Below, piece after piece: positions 8,172 to 12,019 of a stretch of DNA of 12,019 nt. The translations under genes were made by a program, and so were the position numbers. The DNA lies in assembly GCF_000313135.1 (NCBI RefSeq), contig NW_004457270.1, positions 111,054-123,072 on the forward strand. Direction: 5' to 3'. Numbering within the stretch: the stretch's first letter is position 1; each line of letters begins with the position of its first letter. Under the pieces are notes generated by a model. It did not search any database. It was not told the DNA's origin and worked only from the letters and a program-made list of their open reading frames with translations. This DNA is from Acanthamoeba castellanii str. Neff. Its lineage: Eukaryota > Discosea > Longamoebia > Acanthamoebidae.

Positions 8172-10223
8172 ATGGAGGAATGAAGCTGAAGTGATTTGCC
8201 AAGTGAATGGCCCGGCTTCAACTCTCAACTGAGTGAGTGGCGCAAGATCAGTGCGCCATTCTCAGTGCTACGTTGGATTGAGAGGGGGGTTCCCCTGCCT
8301 CTCCACAACGTTCCCCAGCTTTGTGTCCTCTGCAACCACCGTATGGACGATCTCCAGACGATGTTCATGGAGGAAGAGATCAACTGACTCATCCACTCAG
8401 GGGCCATCTGGCTCCTGGGCTCGAATGAGTCGGCCTTTGTATCACCCATTGGGGTGGTACCAAAGAAAAACGGCAAGAGCTGCCTCATCATCGATATGCG
8501 GCTCCTCAACGTCTCAGTGTCACTGCTGAAGTTCAAGTATGAGGATCTCTCAACCCTTGTGCCCCTTCTCCGGAGTGGTGACTTCATCACAATGATTGAC
8601 CTGAAGGACAGCTTCCATCATGTCTCTGTCCTCCCAGCCCACCAACACCTCCTAGCCTTTGCCTGGCAGAACCAGATGTACGCATTCCAAGTCCTTCTGT
8701 TCAGCCTAGCAGCCTCACCCTGGATCTTCACACATTACGTCCATGCGATGGTGTGATTCCTACGTCGCCAGGGCATATGAGCGATGGCCTACATGGACAA
8801 TGTCATCATCCTCAGCCAGAGCTACACCGAAGCCCGTCACCACACCACCTTCACTCTCCACCTCTTCAAGAAGCTGGGGTGGGTAGTGAACACTGAGAAG
8901 TCCGACACCACCCCAAGCCAGTGCAAGGAGTTCCTTGGGCTGATGGTTGACACATCATTGACCCCCACATTCTGTGTTCCCCTGAGGAAAGCCCACGACC
9001 TACGACATGACATTGACCGTCTCCTCTGACACGCCAAGACACATGGATCAGTCCCAGTCTGGTGCCTGGCAGCAGTTGTCAGCCAGGGCGTGGCCCTCAC
9101 AAGAGCAATTCTCCCGGCGAAGCTCCTGCTTCGCAATGCCTACCGCGACATTGGCCGGTGGATGAGCTGGAACAGCTCCATCAAGCTCTCGCCGGCGACC
9201 ACCAACGACCTTGAGGAGTGGCGCCACGGCCTCTCCACATGGAACGGGAGGATCACAGTCCTCCGCCCACACAACATCATCCTTGAAACCAACGCCTCCC
9301 TAAGTGGCTGGGGAGCGAGTTCGAGCTGTTGGACCCTTACGGCAGCAGGCTGGTGGTTGAGCGATGACAGCAAGAGCCACATCAACGTCCTTGAGCTTGC
9401 CGTGGTGCGCAACACTATCCTTGCCCTGCAACTGCACCTTCAAGGAAAAGTGATCCTCATGCGATGCGACAACATCGCGACAGTGGCCCACCTCAACCAC
9501 ATGGGTGGACGGAGCATAGCCATGAACAGGGTTTGGAAGGAGATCCATCTCCTCTGTGAACGCCTCCACATCCAACTCTCATCAGCCTACCTTCCTGGCC
9601 TCTGCAACAGTGAAGCTGACTGCCTCAGCCATCTCCACCCTCACCACAAATGGCATCTCTCAAGAGAGGCCTTCAAATTGATCAACAAGAAGTGGGGTCC
9701 CCACTCCATCAACCAGACAGCAACCAGGGAGAACAGACAACTCCCACAGTTCAATTCAAGATTCATGGAAGCAGACAGCAAAGCCACAGACTGCCTCCTC
9801 CAAGACTGGAGGAACGACAACAACTGGACAGCGCCCCCAATCGCCCTCATCCCTCACATCCTCAACCTCGTGGAGCGCCAAGGAGCGACCGCCACGATCA
9901 TGGCCCCCATCTGGCCGGGCTGCAGGTGGGCCAGTCACCTGCAGCGGCTGTCGATCGACTCCCCGGTCCGAATTCCAATGAACTCAACCAGCTTCACCAG
10001 CAGATTTGACAGCACACCCAAGCCGCTCTGCAACAAGCAATGGCGTTGGGCAGCCTTCAGGATCTCTGGCTGCCCAACCCAGCTGGATGGTCCCCAGCCG
10101 CAGCCAACCTGCTCAACCAGGCGCTTGCGGCATCCACCTGGCGTCGATACGCCAGCAATCTCCGCCGCTTCCGCAGCTACTGCCTGAGCCACGGGCACAG
10201 CTTCCCCCCACAGCAGCCCATAG
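8172..10223 (+). pseudogene. Reverse transcriptase/RNase H of the DIRS element, interrupted by TGA codons
   Basis: The frame is clear from about 8196; ATG 8172 is a possible start. In-frame TGA lie at 8181, 8187, 8385, 8754, 8778, 9027 and 10185, with a TAG at 10221-10223. RT motifs in order are SAFVSPIGVVPKKNGKS, IDMRLLN, MIDLKDSFHHV (catalytic Asp intact), FSLAASPWIFTHYV and AYMDNVII, where the usual DD pair reads DN. RNase H follows: LETNASLSGWGAS (the first Asp reads Asn), HINVLELAVV, MRCDNIA and SEADCLSH. Downstream comes the region typical of DIRS pol proteins (ATRENRQLPQFNSRF, DCLLQDWRND, PPIALIPHIL, APIWPGCRWASHLQ). The enzyme would copy element RNA into DNA and remove the RNA strand. 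With the stops and altered catalytic residues this copy is very likely inactive. The closest family features are of DIRS, not of LTR elements. Confidence 0.9.
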
Positions 10224-11074
10224 CGGTGGGGCTAGTCGCCAGCTTCCTGGAGTCCACCACCAGGAGCAGCCAGCGCCCCTGATCGACAATCACCAGCCTC
10301 TCCGCGGCCATCGGAGCCCTCTACAAGGCAGCAGACTTCCACCCAACCAGAGACCCCCTCCTCGGACGGGTCAAGAAAGCAATTATTCAGAGCCGTACAA
10401 CACAACCAGTAGAGCACAGCTCCACCTTCAACACTTCCAAACTACGCAACCTGTTTGTAAGCTGGGGCGACGAGCCCTCACTCAAACAAACCAGAACGAA
10501 ACTCCTGGCGATGCTCTGCATCTTGGGCGCCCTCTGCGTCTCAAGCGCAGCCCTCCCACACATGAACCAGGTCTCAGTCATCACACTCAACGACAGACAC
10601 TGCACCCTCAGCATACCCATCGTCGGGTACAAAAACAACATCTACAGCGACGGAAAGACAATCCTGCTACACCAGAGCTCCATCAAATCATGCTGTCCCA
10701 TTCACACCTTCAAGAGGTGGAAACGCCTCACGCAGAGTCTTCGCTGCGGTACACGACAATGTGGCCTCCTCTTCTCACTTCAGCGACCAATTAGCAACCT
10801 CACTGCCAACAAGTGTGCCTCCATCCTCCAACACCTTGTGACAGACACCAATCTTGACCTGTCCATCTTCACTGCCTGAACGTTCCATAAATCCAGCATC
10901 ATGGCCGGGATCCAAGCCAGCGTCAACCCCAACATGATCTTCCACCTCAGTGGATGGCAGAGCGCAGAGACATTCTACAAGCACTACGTTGTACAGAACG
11001 TTCCACACACCTACACCAACGTCATCTTCAACATCAACAAGTCAGACACCATTCCCAACAAATCAACTCTGTAG
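10040..11074 (+). pseudogene. Tyrosine recombinase of the DIRS element, interrupted by two TGA codons
   Basis: Starts at ATG 10040, overlapping the RT/RNase H frame by about 150-180 bases in another phase, and ends at TAG 11072-11074, touching the ICR. TGA interrupt it at 10280-10282 and 10877-10879. The N-terminal part is a core-binding-like helical domain (ALAASTWRRYASNLRRFRSY). The catalytic part contains LGALCVSSAAL, where the first catalytic Arg of the family would stand but a TGC Cys is found (10535-10537). FTA-TGA-TFHKSSIMAG marks the HxxR box, then FHLSGW and the likely nucleophile Tyr in ETFYKHYV. The enzyme joins the circular element to the genome without a target duplication. The loss of Arg and the TGA in the HxxR box make this copy inactive on present evidence. 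Confidence 0.85.
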
Positions 11075-11075
11075 G

Positions 11076-11166
11076 AAACAACACAGAAGTGTTCCCCTTC
11101 CCTTGGGTAATCTTAGTTACCCTCAGGTAAGTTGGATTATCCAACAGGAGGGGAACACTTCTGTGT
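11076..11166 (+). repeat. Internal complementary region (ICR) of the DIRS element
   Basis: Bases 11076-11130 are the reverse complement of the left end (7019 to about 7073) with two mismatches. Bases 11130-11166 are the reverse complement of the right end (about 11284-11320). The two meet at 11130, so the ICR, read on the - strand, is right end followed directly by left end: a copy of the circle junction. Because both ends share the GGGGAACACTTCTGTG block, the ICR is itself a long palindrome-like hairpin. Both mismatches are CpG losses (TG at 11104, CA at 11124). Confidence 0.95.
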
Positions 11167-11201
11167 GCTCCCACCCACCTGCCCTGCTTCCAGCTCAAGC
11201 G

Positions 11202-11301
11202 AAGAAGAACCCCGAATACGGGGATTGTTTTAATATTTATTATTTTATTGTTGTAGACACGAAATAAAATAAATATTAAAACAACACAGAAGTGTTCCCC
11301 T
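11202..11301 (-). repeat. Right inverted terminal repeat (100 bp)
   Basis: Perfect inverted copy of 7051-7150. It includes the CCCCG-AATA-CGGGG hairpin at its inner edge and, on the + strand, AATAAA sequences that could end element transcripts. It is followed by the unique right end (11302-11320), which has an internal palindrome around GTTGGATAATCCAAC. Confidence 0.97.
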
Positions 11302-11428
11302 CCTGTTGGATAATCCAACTCTGACTTCGCCTGGGTCGCTTGGGTGCAATCGGAGAAATGAGAAGAGAAAACCGGAAAGGAAGAACCGCTTCCAAAACGA
11401 GAACGAAAACGAAACTTTTTTTGTAAAT

Positions 11429-11476
11429 ATGTCCGCAGAAATTTTTATTTTTTTCGTTCAAGCTTTCTGCGGACAT
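11429..11476. repeat. 13-bp perfect inverted repeat with a T-rich spacer
   Basis: ATGTCCGCAGAAA (11429-11441) and TTTCTGCGGACAT (11464-11476) are exact complements around a 22-base T-rich loop. It lies about 110-155 bases from the insertion point on the promoter side of the carrier gene. It may be a transcription-factor site pair, an RNA hairpin, or the remains of a small inverted-repeat element; the sequence does not decide. Confidence 0.85.
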
Positions 11477-11701
11477 GATCACATGTAACCGCCGGACCAA
11501 CCAGAAGAAACCTGATCCCGGAAAGGAAAAAATTAGTGTGCCATGGGCTCTCCGTCTGGTTTTCTGACCTGCGGCAAAGGAACAAGAATAACGGTTGCCG
11601 TGCATAACTAACCCTCGTTTTGCCGAACCGGTGTATTTATTGCTTTCTCTACTCGTGTTGCTCTCGCACACGTCCGGAGGCCGAGAAGTAGAAGCTTCTG
11701 G

Positions 11702-11707
11702 TTTATT
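11702..11707 (-). terminator. Candidate polyadenylation signal AATAAA for the - strand gene at the window end
   Basis: AATAAA on the - strand, about 100 bases past the TAG at 11808 and about 30 bases past an alternative TGA at 11735. A second AATAAA lies at 11636-11641. Either would suit a gene entering from the right edge. Confidence 0.3.
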
Positions 11708-11807
11708 TCTGATGCTACATGTCACACTCGCGGTTCAGGGCGCCGCGGCGGAGTCATCGCCGTCGCGGTCGGCGAAGTAATGGAAGGTGAGGTGTTGGTC
11801 TCCTCGT

Positions 11808-12019
11808 CTACGAGCCGATGGTGGAGATGAACACGCCGCCGTTGTTGATGACGAAGACGAAGCCGACGACGTCGCGAACTTGCGGTCGATCGGCGACGTC
11901 CGGACGCTCGAGGTCGTCGTGGGTCCTCCAGGCGACGACGTGGCGCCGGTCGAAGCGGTGGTGGCCGTGGTGGTGGCGGTGGTGCAAGAGTTGGGCAGCG
12001 GAATGCCCTTCTTCTTCTG
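11808..12019 (-). CDS. Partial - strand coding region (C-terminal end), family not recognised
   Basis: From the right edge, one - strand frame has almost only G- or C-ending codons and a globular-looking C-terminus (RHVVAWRTHDDLE, DVVGFVFVINNGGVFISTIG). It ends in TAG at 11808-11810. His-rich residues precede it. Immediately after, another - strand frame (11735-11805) looks coding (QHLTFHYFADRDGDD) and ends in TGA at 11735. This suggests an indel, an unseen splice, or that one reading is a shadow. The + strand is also partly open here, so strand and frame are uncertain. The gene continues beyond the window. Confidence 0.35.
   Translation of the reverse strand, partial: EEEGHSAAQLLHHRHHHGHHRFDRRHVVAWRTHDDLERPDVADRPQVRDVVGFVFVINNGGVFISTIGS

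Larger units (their letters stand above)
7020..11320 (+). mobile_element. DIRS-type tyrosine-recombinase retrotransposon, structurally complete but coding-defective
   Basis: A 4.3-kb element with the DIRS plan: inverted terminal repeats, then gag, reverse transcriptase/RNase H, an overlapping tyrosine recombinase, and an internal complementary region (ICR) just before the right repeat. The ICR equals the complement of the left end joined to the complement of the right end, as expected for a template that restores both ends through a circular intermediate. It also defines the termini: 7019/7020 on the left and 11319/11320 on the right, with a single shared T. There is no target-site duplication, as expected for recombinase-mediated insertion. 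I see no long terminal repeats, integrase or methyltransferase. All three frames carry in-frame TGA codons, so this copy is probably not autonomous. Confidence 0.93.
11321..11807. promoter_or_regulatory. Displaced native upstream region of the carrier gene, and 3' flank of the next - strand gene
   Basis: Before the insertion this DNA lay directly 5' of the carrier ATG: on the - strand it ends ...GGCGAAGTCAG next to the insertion point. It therefore probably contains the carrier promoter and transcription start, now 4.3 kb away. It is less GC-rich than the genes. Short open frames here do not look coding. A hairpin is annotated separately. Confidence 0.55.

Noticed and set aside
10006..10794. 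A 262-residue Gln/Pro-rich frame overlapping the recombinase
   Set aside because: Out-of-phase shadow with no motif. The recombinase frame beside it has family motifs and is broken only by TGA.
7207..11074. A reassigned genetic code in which TGA is a sense codon
   Set aside because: TGG is used normally for Trp in the element, CGA codons remain, the catalytic Asp to Asn changes share the CpG context, and the host gene at 411-2159 appears to end in TGA. CpG decay explains more with less. It is kept as the alternative to test.
7020..11320. LTR retrotransposon or retrovirus-like element
   Set aside because: The terminal repeats are inverted, not direct, there is an internal complementary region, there is no integrase motif, and a tyrosine recombinase follows RNase H.

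Overview
The window looks like nuclear DNA of a GC-rich, intron-dense protist. An Acanthamoeba-like amoebozoan is my best guess. The basis is strongly GC-ending codons, many short introns with GTAC-type donors, TG/CA microsatellites inside introns, and Ser/Pro-rich and Gly/Asn-rich low-complexity proteins. The organism assignment is an inference.

Layout. (1) 1-2159, + strand: a probable 5' UTR with an intron, then a single long open frame for a Ser-rich, coiled-coil, probably nuclear protein of unknown function. (2) 2797-4867, + strand: a four-exon gene for a secreted-then-anchored type I membrane protein, with a signal peptide, an extracellular domain, a Ser/Pro stalk, a Gly-Asn repeat, one transmembrane helix and a short tail. 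(3) 4939-7016, - strand, convergent with gene 2: an 11-exon mitochondrial carrier of the SLC25 family, most like the 2-oxoglutarate/malate carriers. I joined its exons by phase and homology into an intact 310-residue protein. One of its introns is GC-AG, and four introns are filled with CA-type microsatellites. (4) About 7020-11320, + strand: a structurally complete DIRS-type tyrosine-recombinase retrotransposon. It has 100-bp identical inverted terminal repeats, an internal complementary region that reproduces the circle junction, and broken gag, reverse transcriptase/RNase H and tyrosine recombinase frames. (5) 11321-12019: the displaced upstream region of the carrier gene, with a 13-bp hairpin, followed by a probable - strand gene end that runs off the window.

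The main story is the retroelement. Every internal stop in its three frames is TGA, and the aligned residue is mostly expected to be Arg (CGA). The catalytic Asp residues of RT and RNase H read Asn in C|AAY contexts, and the first catalytic Arg of the recombinase reads Cys. All of these are what CpG to TpG/CpA decay produces, which suggests cytosine methylation of the element. The three frames nevertheless each reach a TAG. The ITRs are identical and keep their CpGs, so decay and insertion do not have a simple common age. The element landed 3 bp upstream of the carrier ATG. It separates an intact housekeeping coding sequence from its original promoter by 4.3 kb, so the carrier may now depend on the element's AT-rich end for transcription.
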